64,000 nt of DNA from Methanomassiliicoccaceae archaeon UBA328. GTDB taxonomy: Archaea > Thermoplasmatota > Thermoplasmata > Methanomassiliicoccales > Methanomethylophilaceae. Shown piece after piece: positions 27,197 through 35,926 of the stretch (position 1 is its first letter; every line of letters starts with the position of its first letter). The notes under the pieces were generated by a model. The model did not search any database and was not told the origin of the DNA. It was given only the letters and a program-made list of their open reading frames with translations. The stretch is taken from positions 40,051-104,050 of the forward strand of contig DAYM01000004.1 in the NCBI GenBank assembly GCA_002506905.1, given 5' to 3'. Both the position numbers and the translations under genes were made by a program.

Positions 27197-28177
27197 ATGA
27201 TAACCCTGGGCATTGAAGGCACGGCGCACACTCTCGGAGTGGGTGTCGTGGATTCCGAGAAGAAGGTCCTGTCCAACGTTCTGGACATGTACAGACCGCC
27301 GGAAGGCGGGCTCCATCCCAGAGAGGCGGCGAACCATCATGCAGATGTCGTCGCGGATATCATAACCAGGTCCGTCAAGGAAGCCGGTATCACGCTCAAT
27401 GATGTGGATCTTATCTCATTCTCTATGGGTCCAGGACTCGGACCCTGTCTCAGGGTCGCGGCAACTGCCGCACGTTCGTTATCGTGCCGTCTCGGAATAC
27501 CGATCATCGGCGTGAATCACTGCATAGCGCACATCGAGATAGGCAACGCGACTACCGGTTGCACCGATCCGGTCCTCCTCTATGCTTCGGGCGGAAATAC
27601 CCAGATCATCGCATATTCCGATAAGAGATACCGTATCTTCGGAGAGACGCAGGATGTGGGTATCGGCAACATGCTTGACAAGCTCGGAAGGGAGCTCGGT
27701 CTCGGTTTCTATGCCGGTCCGACCATTGAGAAATTGGCCAAGGGAGGAGACAGGCTTCTCGATCTCCCTTATTCCGTAAAAGGGATGGACATCTCTTTCT
27801 CGGGCATCATGACCGCTGCGCTGGCACTCAAGGATCGCGGAGAACGTTTGGAAGACATCGCCATGTCCGTCCAGGAAACGGCGTTCGGAATGCTCACGGA
27901 GGTCACAGAACGCGCGATGGCCCATGTGGGAAAAGATGAGGTCCTTCTCGGAGGCGGTGTCGCCCAGAACATGCGCCTGAGGGAGATGGTCGATACCATG
28001 GCCAAGGAACGCGGTGCGAAGATGTACTGTCCGGACAGAAGGTTCTGCATGGACAACGGGGCCATGATAGCGTGGCTCGGGAATATAATGTACAACTCCG
28101 GGGTCAGGATGTCCATAGAGGACACCGAGGTCAGGCAGAGATTCAGGACCGACGAGGTCAGTGTCACGTGGCGCTGA
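27197..28177 (+). CDS. kae1: tRNA N6-threonylcarbamoyladenosine synthase subunit Kae1/TsaD
   Basis: Catalytic subunit of the archaeal KEOPS complex that makes t6A37 on ANN-decoding tRNAs. The 326-residue protein has the iron/zinc ligands in HCIAHIE (His108, His112), the ASGGNTQII loop, and LGGGVAQN near the C-terminus. In many euryarchaeotes Kae1 is fused to the kinase Bud32; here the protein stops without that domain, so Bud32 must be a separate gene outside the window. It overlaps the convergent DHH exonuclease gene by 14 bases. Confidence 0.94.
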   Translation: MITLGIEGTAHTLGVGVVDSEKKVLSNVLDMYRPPEGGLHPREAANHHADVVADIITRSVKEAGITLNDVDLISFSMGPGLGPCLRVAATAARSLSCRLGIPIIGVNHCIAHIEIGNATTGCTDPVLLYASGGNTQIIAYSDKRYRIFGETQDVGIGNMLDKLGRELGLGFYAGPTIEKLAKGGDRLLDLPYSVKGMDISFSGIMTAALALKDRGERLEDIAMSVQETAFGMLTEVTERAMAHVGKDEVLLGGGVAQNMRLREMVDTMAKERGAKMYCPDRRFCMDNGAMIAWLGNIMYNSGVRMSIEDTEVRQRFRTDEVSVTWR

Positions 28178-29519
28178 TCTGAGCACCCAGTATCTTGTCC
28201 AGACAATCCAAGAACTCTTCCAGTCTGGAGGATTCGAACGAACCGCCGCTGGCTATTTTGTGTCCGCCGCCGTTCCCGCCTACGGATTCGCAGGAAAGCC
28301 TCATTGCGACGGAAAGGTCCACACCTCTGTCGAGCTGGTCCCAAGTTCCTCTTGACGATATTTTGGCAAGGCTTTCGGACGTGTTGATACCGATGGTGGG
28401 TTTCGACGGAACTCCGATGAAGTTCATTGCTATGCCGCATACGATGCCGGTGAATCCGGATTGGGAGCTGTCGAACCATTGGAAGTTCTCCCTCTGTTTC
28501 AATCCGTTCTTCTCCAACATGAGGACGCCGTCCATGATCTGCCTCTTGGATACGGTCTCGAGTTCCATGGCCTTGCTGCAGCAATCCCTGTCTCCCATTC
28601 CGAGGCCGACGCCGACGCCGTTGAGTCCGAGACGTCCGCAGCCGTTCATGAGGGATGCCAGTGCTTCGGCGTCCATGTTCCAATCCCTGAGGAAATACCT
28701 CTGGCGGGATACCTCGTTAAGGGTCTGCTGGCTCACTCCCTGCTGAACAAGTTTCACGGCTATGAGGGAGGTGAGTTTCCTTTTCTCCTCGTCCGTGAGG
28801 TCTTTGTAATGTTTGTTGTGTGCGATGCCCGCATCGTCCAGGAGCTTTGTGACGCCTTCTTCGCAGCCGCTCACTCCGCGGATGTAGGGGTCTGTGGACA
28901 TGAACAATGCCGAACTCAGGTCCCCGTAAGGTATGAGCGAACCGTCCATGACCTCCACAAGGCCTCTTTTCACGCCTTCTTCGAGAAGGTAGACGTTGAG
29001 CCCGAGGATGCCGTTGATATGCTGTCTGTCTCCCGCGATGCCTCCGAACGCGACCTGCACCAGGTCCCAGTTCTTCTCGCTCAGTGTGATGGCGAATAAG
29101 AAAGCCATCGTTGCTCCGCACCCCGAGGTCATGCCGTCGATCCCGTAAAGATGCGGGTTCGCGTAGCAGATCCTCTCTGCCTTGTCCACGATGGTGTGGT
29201 GGTCCAGGACCACGATGTCGCGGTCCATCGCATCGAGTTCCCTGATGTAGGAAGCTCCGAGATCGCTGATGACGATGCATTCTGCGGGAGTATTCCTGAT
29301 GATCTCCATGTTGGGATCGTTCAGGGTAGTGAAAAGCGTGACCCTGAATTCCTTTCCCTCACGGAGAAGCGCCTTTGCGATGATCGAGGCGGCAGTTATG
29401 CCGTCGGCATCGTAATGTGAGTATACCTGAATGTAATCGTGGCTGCGGACGATGTCCGCAGCTTTAGATAAATGATTAAGAAGTTTGGAAGGTAGGACGG
29501 AATCGTCCATGGTCCTCAC
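28164..29519 (-). CDS. RecJ-like DHH-family single-strand exonuclease
   Basis: A 451-residue DHH phosphoesterase with SHYDADG (34-40), SDLG (85-88) and DHH (106-108), and a C-terminal DHHA1-type domain ending in GGGHKIASGGSF. Archaeal relatives (GAN/RecJ types) are ssDNA or RNA exonucleases linked to the replisome. The gene directly after S15 is a widely conserved archaeal pair, and here the two overlap by four bases (GTGA; ATG 29510 is the alternative start). Whether it digests DNA or RNA cannot be told from sequence. Confidence 0.9.
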   Translation of the reverse strand: MRTMDDSVLPSKLLNHLSKAADIVRSHDYIQVYSHYDADGITAASIIAKALLREGKEFRVTLFTTLNDPNMEIIRNTPAECIVISDLGASYIRELDAMDRDIVVLDHHTIVDKAERICYANPHLYGIDGMTSGCGATMAFLFAITLSEKNWDLVQVAFGGIAGDRQHINGILGLNVYLLEEGVKRGLVEVMDGSLIPYGDLSSALFMSTDPYIRGVSGCEEGVTKLLDDAGIAHNKHYKDLTDEEKRKLTSLIAVKLVQQGVSQQTLNEVSRQRYFLRDWNMDAEALASLMNGCGRLGLNGVGVGLGMGDRDCCSKAMELETVSKRQIMDGVLMLEKNGLKQRENFQWFDSSQSGFTGIVCGIAMNFIGVPSKPTIGINTSESLAKISSRGTWDQLDRGVDLSVAMRLSCESVGGNGGGHKIASGGSFESSRLEEFLDCLDKILGAQISAT

Positions 29520-29971
29520 TTAAGCATGAGCTCTGCGTTGCTGAGCGAATACTTCCAGGTCATGGGGAGAACGCCGTTACGTTTGTAGTAGCGCTCCAGT
29601 CTCCTGATCCTGGCTTCGATGAGGTCGAGTCCCCTCTTGTTGGCGACATCTCCCTTGTTGTCCCTCATGTGGACACTAAGGTTGATCGCACGCCTCATGA
29701 GGTTCGAGAGGTCTTCAGGAAGTGTTGCGGCAACACCTTTCTCTTTCATGATCTCTGTGACCGTTTTGCCGGTTGCGAGTTTCACGTTAGGTACACCGTA
29801 CTGATCTCTGAGGATAAGTCCGATCTTTGCGGAAACCATTCCTTCTTTAGCGAAGCTGACGATGAGGTCCTCGATTTCGGTGGCACTGAGAGGAACCCAC
29901 GACGGGTTTTCGCTGATCATAGGGCGCTTCGAACAGGATTTGCCCTTCTTTCTTGTTTGCATTCTTGCCAT
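29516..29971 (-). CDS. rps15: 30S ribosomal protein S15 (S15P/S13E)
   Basis: The 151-residue archaeal/eukaryotic form of S15, with a lysine-rich head, GMVSAKIGLILRDQYGVP, and the 16S-binding C-terminal HMRDNKGDVANKRGL and RIRRLERYYKR. Length is as expected for archaea (longer than bacterial S15). It is translationally coupled to the DHH exonuclease. The 270 bases upstream (29972-30247) show no gene that I can support. Confidence 0.96.
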   Translation of the reverse strand: MARMQTRKKGKSCSKRPMISENPSWVPLSATEIEDLIVSFAKEGMVSAKIGLILRDQYGVPNVKLATGKTVTEIMKEKGVAATLPEDLSNLMRRAINLSVHMRDNKGDVANKRGLDLIEARIRRLERYYKRNGVLPMTWKYSLSNAELMLK

Positions 29972-30247
29972 ATTTTGATTCTCCGATCAATTATATAGGC
30001 GGCGAGGCTTAATAGGATGGAAGGTCAACGAGTATTAAAAGGTTGCACCTGTCCGTTGAATGGATCAACTGTCAACATGTCGGATAGCAATCTCGAAATA
30101 GGTATTCTTTTTTTGTAAAAAAAGGGCGTCTGTTATTCCCTCATGAAAGATGCAATCGGAAGACCGTATGGATCTCAGAGTGATATCGGAGCGCCCAACC
30201 ATCTAGACGATCTCGAGAAAAGATTCGACAGGGTCTCCCGCTGACCG

Positions 30248-30671
30248 TCACCAAGGCGGATTGCCGGTCCTGTCGAGGGTATCGTTGTATTCTTTGACGT
30301 ACTGATGCGTCAGGATCAGACCTGCGATCCACACGACCAGACATCCCAGGAACGGTAACAGGAAAAAGAAACCGAGAGCGAAACAGACGATGTTCAGGAT
30401 CATCAGGATCATTCCCTCCAAAGATTTTCCGACCACAAATACTCCCAATCCCGGGAAAATTATGCTGAGGATCATCATGATCCCCTCATCCCTCATCCCT
30501 GTGTTCCGAATACTTGGGCTGACTTCCTCTGGCACCGGCGCTGGGATCGTTCCTCGTAGTATCGTTGGGATCGAATCCGGGGCCTTCGGTCTTGGGAAGC
30601 TCTTTTCCGCAGATGACGCAGAACATCGACGTATCGTCGTTCTTCGCACCGCAGTACGGACAATAGGACAT
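30248..30671 (-). pseudogene. Zinc-ribbon plus two-helix membrane protein split by a 7-bp tandem duplication
   Basis: The first frame (30671-30486) reads MSYCPYCGAKNDDTSMFCVI, a double-CxxC zinc ribbon, then a polar linker ending EHRDEG and TGA. The other frame starts at ATG 30496 and encodes MRDEGIMMILSIIFPGLG with two membrane helices and an LTHQYVKEYN tail. Such ribbons and helices normally form one protein. Removing one copy of the 7-bp repeat CCTCATC (30484-30497) joins the frames exactly (HRDEGIMMIL). So it is a slippage mutation or a reversible switch; two overlapping genes is the other reading. Confidence 0.7.
30484..30497. repeat. 7-bp tandem duplication CCTCATC x2
   Basis: Two exact adjacent copies of CCTCATC (plus strand). 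The unit length is not a multiple of three, so a gain or loss of one copy shifts the frame of the zinc-ribbon/membrane gene it lies in. Confidence 0.85.
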
Positions 30672-30710
30672 GATGAATCAATCGGGTCGGCCGTATTTAC
30701 AATTTGTCGG

Positions 30711-31067
30711 TCAACGTGCCTCGTTGACGGCATTCCGGGCCCAGGGAACGGTATCTTCGTACTCTTCCCTGTCAAACGAGAGATCCTTCGGCAGTTCGGA
30801 GAACAGTTCCGTCTTCATCTCGCATTCGTCAGATACCTTATCCAAAAGAACAGCGGCGCACACGTCGCAGTATCCGATATCCCTGGTCTTGACGATCCTG
30901 ATATCATGGCCGGATTCTTCGATGAATTCCCTTCTGGCGGCCTGTTCGGAGGTTTCCCCATCCTCTACATGGCCTCCCGGCATCTCCCATCCTTTTCTCT
31001 TCGGATGGTACACCATCAGGAACACCCCGTCCCTGAAAGCAATGGCATAGGCGGTCCTGTGGGTCAT
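30711..31067 (-). CDS. Nudix hydrolase
   Basis: A 118-residue Nudix-fold protein. The Nudix box runs from GHVEDGETSEQAARREF into IEESG, in the standard G-x5-E-x7-REUxEExGU form, about residues 31-53. These enzymes split nucleoside diphosphate-linked compounds such as oxidised dNTPs, NADH or sugar nucleotides; the substrate cannot be assigned. It follows the fibrillarin gene at one base distance on the same strand. Confidence 0.9.
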   Translation of the reverse strand: MTHRTAYAIAFRDGVFLMVYHPKRKGWEMPGGHVEDGETSEQAARREFIEESGHDIRIVKTRDIGYCDVCAAVLLDKVSDECEMKTELFSELPKDLSFDREEYEDTVPWARNAVNEAR

Positions 31068-31068
31068 T

Positions 31069-31728
31069 TCAATCCTTCCTGAAAACGATCATCTGATGTG
31101 AATCCTCGAAAGGTTCCAGACTCCTGGAATCGAGGATCCTGTAGCCTCTCTTTTTCAAGGTCTCCTCGGACATTCTGAATACGGCCGCGGGTGCGGATGT
31201 GACGTCTTCGGACCTCGCCTTGATGGCGACCATTCCCGTTCTTGCTCCGAACATCTCCATGTTATCGGCGATTATTCCGGCTTGGTTCTTTTGGGCCACG
31301 TCCGCATAGACGATATCGATGCCGTCGACCGCGAATTGGTATTCGGACGGATTGGTGGCATCTGCGAGTATGGGCATCATGTTCGGTCTGCGGTCGCATG
31401 TCTTCACCAGTTCCCTGAACATGCGGGGGGCGAATTCGACGCAGAACACCTTCCCTTCCGAAACGATATCGGAAACATGGGACGGGGTCGTACCGCTGGA
31501 AGCTCCGAGATACAATACCCTGCTGTCCTTTCTGAACGGGAATTCCCTGCCGTTATTGGTCAGATACGCAGACAGTTTGCTTCTGCGCGGGGACCATTCG
31601 CGGTATTCCTTCCCGTCTTTGGATACCAGACGTTCCCCGTACACTCTGTTTCCGGGGTCCGCGGACAATGTGAAAAGTCTTCCGCGGTCGGAGAATACTG
31701 TATCTGAGGTTCCGTCCAAAGGTTCCAT
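31069..31728 (-). CDS. flpA: Fibrillarin-like rRNA/tRNA 2'-O-methyltransferase
   Basis: Catalytic subunit of the archaeal C/D-box sRNP. The SAM domain shows VLYLGASSGTTPSHVSDI, VFCVEFAPR and the IVYADVAQKNQAGI block typical of fibrillarin. ATG 31728 is favoured over 31773 because a TATA-like element (ATATATC on the minus strand, about 31748-31758) lies about 25 bases ahead, which would give a leaderless message. Nop5, often next door in archaea, is not adjacent here. Downstream is the Nudix gene. Confidence 0.92.
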   Translation of the reverse strand: MEPLDGTSDTVFSDRGRLFTLSADPGNRVYGERLVSKDGKEYREWSPRRSKLSAYLTNNGREFPFRKDSRVLYLGASSGTTPSHVSDIVSEGKVFCVEFAPRMFRELVKTCDRRPNMMPILADATNPSEYQFAVDGIDIVYADVAQKNQAGIIADNMEMFGARTGMVAIKARSEDVTSAPAAVFRMSEETLKKRGYRILDSRSLEPFEDSHQMIVFRKD

Positions 31729-31782
31729 GGCAGGCCGATGGGTGTGCCGATATATTGAATCTTTGAGGTTCACAGGAGCCTT

Positions 31783-32297
31783 TCAATTTCTCAGGCATCC
31801 TATGGGCAGTACGAAGACCCCGTCCTCGCGGACATACGCATATTCCGTACTGGTTATTACCGCCATGAAGGATGGGTTTCCCACATTGTCCGTGTTGACA
31901 GTTGTTGAACCCGTGAGGATATACAGTCCCGTTTCATTTCTCAGATCGACGCTGAGCCTCACCGAGTCCCAAAGCTGCGGCGCTACCTGCCATTCGCCTA
32001 TCAGCCGCGGATTGTCTCCCTTGAGAAGTTCAGAAGGTTTCAATTTTGCAAGGGCCGGATTCCTGTCCTTTGATCTCAGTCCTGCATTCTCAGAACACTT
32101 TTTGACAGTTGCGAGGCCGTTGTTGTTTTCCCACACCATTTAGGGCCCATGATCAATACGGCGCCAAATGCTTCCAGATCATCTTTCAATTCTTCATCTG
32201 CAAGTCTTGGGATGTATCCGGTCATGTGTTGATCATAGTGTTCCGAGTATGATATGTATCGGTTTTGCGGCATTGTTATTCGATACATCCGGCCCAT
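31783..32297 (-). pseudogene. AAA ATPase / DUF4143 protein remnant (internal deletion and frameshift)
   Basis: The start has an AAA Walker A, GAVLIMGPKWCGKTTTASQL, and a normal N-terminus. The frame breaks near 32078 and continues in another frame with LLKGDNPRLIGEWQVAPQLW, typical of this family, up to LTGSTTV. It then jumps to ITSTEYAYVREDGVFVLPIG, which resembles the usual extreme C-terminus. Full members have about 400-450 residues; roughly 250 from the middle are missing. The family is common in archaea and bacteria with an uncertain, possibly mobile-element-linked role. This copy is dead. Confidence 0.7.
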
Positions 32298-32363
32298 TTA
32301 TTTCACAAAAAACCGTTGTTGCCGACAAAACTATAACCGCACGCGTGCAATGCAGTAACCATC

Positions 32364-33971
32364 ATGACACTCATGGAGACCCTGAGAGCGATCGCAGATG
32401 CGGTAGAGGATGCCATTTCGAAGATCCCCGACGGAGAGAGGGGATCCCCTCTCGGTATGGGGGCGGACGGCACGACAACATCGCAGATCGACAAGATCGC
32501 AGAGAATACGGTCCTCGATTACATCGTAAGGAACAATGTGCCTCTGAACATTCTCAGTGAGGAGATAGGGTTCGTCGATAACGGAGCATCGGAGACGCTG
32601 GTCCTCGACCCCATAGACGGAACGTCCAACGCTATCGCAGGCGTACCTATGTTCACGATCTCCATGGCGGTCGGAAAGGACAGGCTCAGCAACATCCACA
32701 CGGCGCTCCTCAGGAATCTGGTCACAGAGGACGAGATGGTCGCCGAGAAAGGAAAAGGGGCCTTCAAGAACGGAGTTCCCATGCATGTGGCATCGAACGT
32801 CGATGTAAGGGAGCTGTGCCTTCTCATATATCTCGGCAAGAGCGCCCATCCCGATTCGTTCGCTTTGGCGAAAAGGGTCAGTTCTTCGCGTTCCTACGGC
32901 TGCGCATCCTTGGAGATGGAATTGGTCGCCGAAGGCAAGGCCGAGGCGTACTACATGAATTCCGAGAAGTACAGCAGGGAGATCAGGGTCGTGGACATCG
33001 CCGCGAGCTATCTTCTGCTGAAGGAGGCCGGCGGAGAGATCCTGGACCTCGAAGGGAAGCCTTTCGACATGCCTTTCGATCTCGAGATACGTTCCAACTT
33101 CATCGCATTCTGCGAGAGGAAGGTCTATGATTTCATCATGAAGAAGGAGAGCCGCACGGAGAAGCACGTATACGGCATCTGCGCGAACATGAACATCTCC
33201 AACGTCGTGGATTACGCCAACCGCGTGATCAAGGCGCTCAGCGGGCAGGAGATAGTCCTCGAAGAGGACATCGCCAAGGCGCTGAACAGGCCCGGTACCC
33301 CGTTGGGGGACATGGAGGTCGACATTATGATCACCATCGGCGGAGACGGTACGATCCTCAGGACCCTAATGAAGAACGATGCCCCCCTCGTAGGCATCAA
33401 TGCGGGAGGCGTGGGTTTCCTGGCAGATGTCGACGTGGAAGATATCGAAGAAGGCATCAAAAGACTGGTCAGCGGAGATTACACGATCGAGGAAAGGACC
33501 AGGGTGGTCGCCCGTTGCAACAGCGAGGACCTCGCAGATGCGGTCAACGAGGTCGTTGTACACACGGATACCATCGCGAAGATCAGGCATTTCAAGGTCT
33601 ACGTGGACGATCATCTCATGACCGAGGTCCGTGCGGACGGTATCATCGTTTCCACGCCCACCGGTTCTACATGCTACGCAATGAGCCTCGGTGCCCCGAT
33701 CATCGATCCGAAGGTCAACGGCATGGTCATCGTCCCGATGGCGGCCTACAAGTTCGCATCAAGGCCTTTCGTGGTCCCCATCGGAGCGAAGGTCACCATA
33801 GAATCCATCACCGACAGGGGATGCCTTATAGTCGCGGACGGACAGGAGGAGTTCCCCATGGAAGGGAAGAGCTCCGTCACGATCATGGCATCCGGCCGCA
33901 AGTCCAGATTCATAATGTTCAATACGGATTTCTACAGGCGCGTGCGTGAGAAGTTGGTGAACGCTATATGA
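32364..33971 (+). CDS. Bifunctional NADP phosphatase (IMPase fold) / NAD kinase
   Basis: A 535-residue fusion. The N-terminal part (1-260) is an inositol-monophosphatase-type domain with metal ligands in the EE pair (66-67) and DPIDGTSNA (82-90). The C-terminal part (about 270-535) is an NAD kinase with GGDGT at 326-330, GVGFLADV and PTGSTCYAMSLG. The known archaeal example, Methanocaldococcus jannaschii MJ0917, has the same order and combines NADP phosphatase with NAD kinase, so one protein may both make and remove NADP. The JAMM-domain gene starts inside its stop (ATGA overlap). Confidence 0.9.
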   Translation: MTLMETLRAIADAVEDAISKIPDGERGSPLGMGADGTTTSQIDKIAENTVLDYIVRNNVPLNILSEEIGFVDNGASETLVLDPIDGTSNAIAGVPMFTISMAVGKDRLSNIHTALLRNLVTEDEMVAEKGKGAFKNGVPMHVASNVDVRELCLLIYLGKSAHPDSFALAKRVSSSRSYGCASLEMELVAEGKAEAYYMNSEKYSREIRVVDIAASYLLLKEAGGEILDLEGKPFDMPFDLEIRSNFIAFCERKVYDFIMKKESRTEKHVYGICANMNISNVVDYANRVIKALSGQEIVLEEDIAKALNRPGTPLGDMEVDIMITIGGDGTILRTLMKNDAPLVGINAGGVGFLADVDVEDIEEGIKRLVSGDYTIEERTRVVARCNSEDLADAVNEVVVHTDTIAKIRHFKVYVDDHLMTEVRADGIIVSTPTGSTCYAMSLGAPIIDPKVNGMVIVPMAAYKFASRPFVVPIGAKVTIESITDRGCLIVADGQEEFPMEGKSSVTIMASGRKSRFIMFNTDFYRRVREKLVNAI

Positions 33972-34342
33972 AGAAGATATACGGTGTAAGTGTGGATTTC
34001 ATCGACGGGTTCAACGCATCTGCCAAATCCACCTATCCCGACGAGTTCATCTGTTTTCACAGGGCGGAGGAAGGGGTCGTCACGGAGATGGTCCTTGTTC
34101 CCGGTTCGGTATTCGGAGAGAGCCACAGTTTCATAAACGAATGGATGGCGCCGGTGGATTTCGAGATGTCCGGTTCGGCCCATTCCCATCCGGGTTATTC
34201 CAACGAGGCCTCGGATGCGGATCTGACGTTCTTCAGCCACATGGGCGGGGTGCATTTCATAACGTGCCAGCCTTACGACAGAACCAGCTGGAAAGCGTAC
34301 AATTCGAGCGGCGAGGTCATAGAACTGGAACTCGTCTTCTGA
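33968..34342 (+). CDS. JAMM/MPN-domain metalloprotease-like protein
   Basis: A 124-residue protein that is essentially a bare JAB/MPN domain. The zinc-binding JAMM motif is complete: HSHPGYSNEASDAD fits H-x-H-x7-S-x2-D, with an upstream Glu in the EMVLVPG strand. Archaeal JAMM proteases remove SAMP (ubiquitin-like) modifiers; some small ones act on sulfur-carrier proteins. Its overlap with the NADP phosphatase/NAD kinase gene implies shared translation, but no functional link is known. Substrate not assignable. Confidence 0.85.
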   Translation: MKKIYGVSVDFIDGFNASAKSTYPDEFICFHRAEEGVVTEMVLVPGSVFGESHSFINEWMAPVDFEMSGSAHSHPGYSNEASDADLTFFSHMGGVHFITCQPYDRTSWKAYNSSGEVIELELVF

Positions 34343-35740
34343 TCAGAGACATTTGATGACCATTTCTTTGGCCTGTTCCATCATACATACGGCGTAGGCC
34401 TTGTCTTTGGCCTCCGAGACGATGTCGACGTAACCGTCGCTGTCCGTGCTGAAGGAAATGGAGAACCAGCCGAATTCCAATTCGACCCTCCATCCTTTCA
34501 CGGTATAGACTCCAGAGCAGTCTAGCTTCGAGATCTCATTGTCGATCTTCTTGCTGAACATCTCGCGGTTGGCAGTAGGGGAATGTACGACATGCTGGTC
34601 TTTGACGGTGCCCAATCCTATCGGGGCGTAGCGGACGACATCGTTCAATACCACATACTTGGGGAACGATGTTGTCGTGTTGCGTATGCTGTTGCTTCCG
34701 GAGAGTTCGGAAAGGATGGTACCTGTGAGAATACCGTCGGGGCAGAGCGAATGATCGGCGTAGATGAATTCCCAATCATCGGTGACGCCGAGGCCTCCGT
34801 TGTCTTTCAGAGCGGATGTGGTGGCCTCCATGCTTCCGTCGGTCTTGATGATCTTCCTGGAACCTGTTTCTTGGACGTCGGTCTTGATCTTGCCGATATT
34901 TCCCCAGAATGCATCGGTGATGAGCGAGGTGGAATCCACGGGTATTACCAGTACGGACGGTTTGAGATACAGAAGGAGAAGTGCCAGGGTCTCTTCGGGG
35001 GAGATATATCTTCCTCCCTCGTCGATAAGGGCCATACGGGTGCCGTTCCCGTTGAGGGCGATACCGACGGTACCGAGGTTGGCAGCGACCAATTCGTTCA
35101 TATCGGAGATATCGGTCTTGCTGATACCGGGCTGTCTGGGCCTGTATTCGGGATCGACCTGACCGTTCAGACAGACAAGGTCGCATCCGATCCCTGCGAG
35201 GACCTGGGGTGCGCATTTCGCGGTGCAGTTGCATCCGCAGTCCAGAATGAGGGGGGAGCCATGCGCATCGCGTCCTTTCGTCAGCCTGCCGATGTATCTT
35301 TTGGCGACATTTGTGAGCGGGCGGACCTTTCCTACGTTCTTGTAATCCTGAAGGGTTAAGGTATGCTCGTTGTATCTGGTTATGATGTTCCTGTACATCT
35401 CGTTGTTGAATTCGGCGCCGTCGGAATCATACATTACGACATCGGCGATCTTGCCGGTGCTGTCGGGAGAACCGATCATGACGGTGCAGTCCATGTTCTT
35501 TGCGGACAGAAGTACCGCGGGAGCCGGCATGACACCTGCATCCCAGACGTTCGTTCCTACTGCAAGCAGACCCGATACCAGGGCATTCCTCATCATCATG
35601 CTGCTCGGATCCATATCGATCCCGATGGCAACGTCTTTACCTTTTCCGCCAAGGATATTTCCGAGTATGATCATGTCTTCGGGCGTCGGACGCCTGCTCT
35701 TTGCGGCGGCTAGACTGACGGCCGATATTGCTTCTCCCAT
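34343..35740 (-). CDS. Phosphohexomutase-like protein lacking catalytic motifs
   Basis: The fold is that of archaeal phosphomannomutase/phosphoglucosamine mutase (465 residues), but each signature is altered. The phosphoserine loop TASHNP is replaced by IGSPDSTGKI (89-98), the metal loop DGDGDR by NGNGTR (230-235), the sugar loop GE.SGH is gone and the C-terminal phosphate loop R.SGTEP is replaced by ISFSTDSDG. The first strand (FGTDG) is also absent. It looks like a pseudoenzyme kept under selection, since the frame is intact over 1.4 kb. It could bind a ligand, or regulate a true mutase elsewhere. Confidence 0.75.
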   Translation of the reverse strand: MGEAISAVSLAAAKSRRPTPEDMIILGNILGGKGKDVAIGIDMDPSSMMMRNALVSGLLAVGTNVWDAGVMPAPAVLLSAKNMDCTVMIGSPDSTGKIADVVMYDSDGAEFNNEMYRNIITRYNEHTLTLQDYKNVGKVRPLTNVAKRYIGRLTKGRDAHGSPLILDCGCNCTAKCAPQVLAGIGCDLVCLNGQVDPEYRPRQPGISKTDISDMNELVAANLGTVGIALNGNGTRMALIDEGGRYISPEETLALLLLYLKPSVLVIPVDSTSLITDAFWGNIGKIKTDVQETGSRKIIKTDGSMEATTSALKDNGGLGVTDDWEFIYADHSLCPDGILTGTILSELSGSNSIRNTTTSFPKYVVLNDVVRYAPIGLGTVKDQHVVHSPTANREMFSKKIDNEISKLDCSGVYTVKGWRVELEFGWFSISFSTDSDGYVDIVSEAKDKAYAVCMMEQAKEMVIKCL

Positions 35741-35861
35741 GACAATTGGTAGAGAGTAACGTCTTGATATTATTTGTCATGGTGACTTTTTGTGTCTGGC
35801 TCATTTTTTGTTACTCGGAAACCTTCAAAAATACCCAAAATCGTCATTTTTTCGCATAACC

Positions 35862-35870
35862 TTTATATAC
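35862..35870 (+). promoter_or_regulatory. TATA box of the 72-residue gene
   Basis: TTTATATAC preceded by the purine-rich ATAACC stretch. It is about 65 bases ahead of the ATG at 35927, predicting a 35-40-base leader that holds the hairpin at 35895-35910 and a strong Shine-Dalgarno (AGGGAGG, 35911-35917). Confidence 0.6.
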
Positions 35871-35894
35871 CTCACACCTGAATATTTTTTCCGG

Positions 35895-35910
35895 CATGCC
35901 ATCTGGCATG
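35895..35910 (+). promoter_or_regulatory. Leader hairpin with GGCATG motif
   Basis: CATGCC (35895-35900) pairs with GGCATG (35905-35910) over a 4-base loop, right before the Shine-Dalgarno AGGGAGG. A longer hairpin with the same core sequence lies behind the gene (36173-36195). Folding could hide the ribosome-binding site, so this may be a control element. Confidence 0.5.
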
Positions 35911-35926
35911 AGGGAGGGAAAATCCA

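Noticed and set aside
29972..30247. Possible small gene or RNA between S15 and the zinc-ribbon gene
   Set aside because: No frame with a good start, no structured RNA motif that I can recognise; only a T-rich stretch near 30110.
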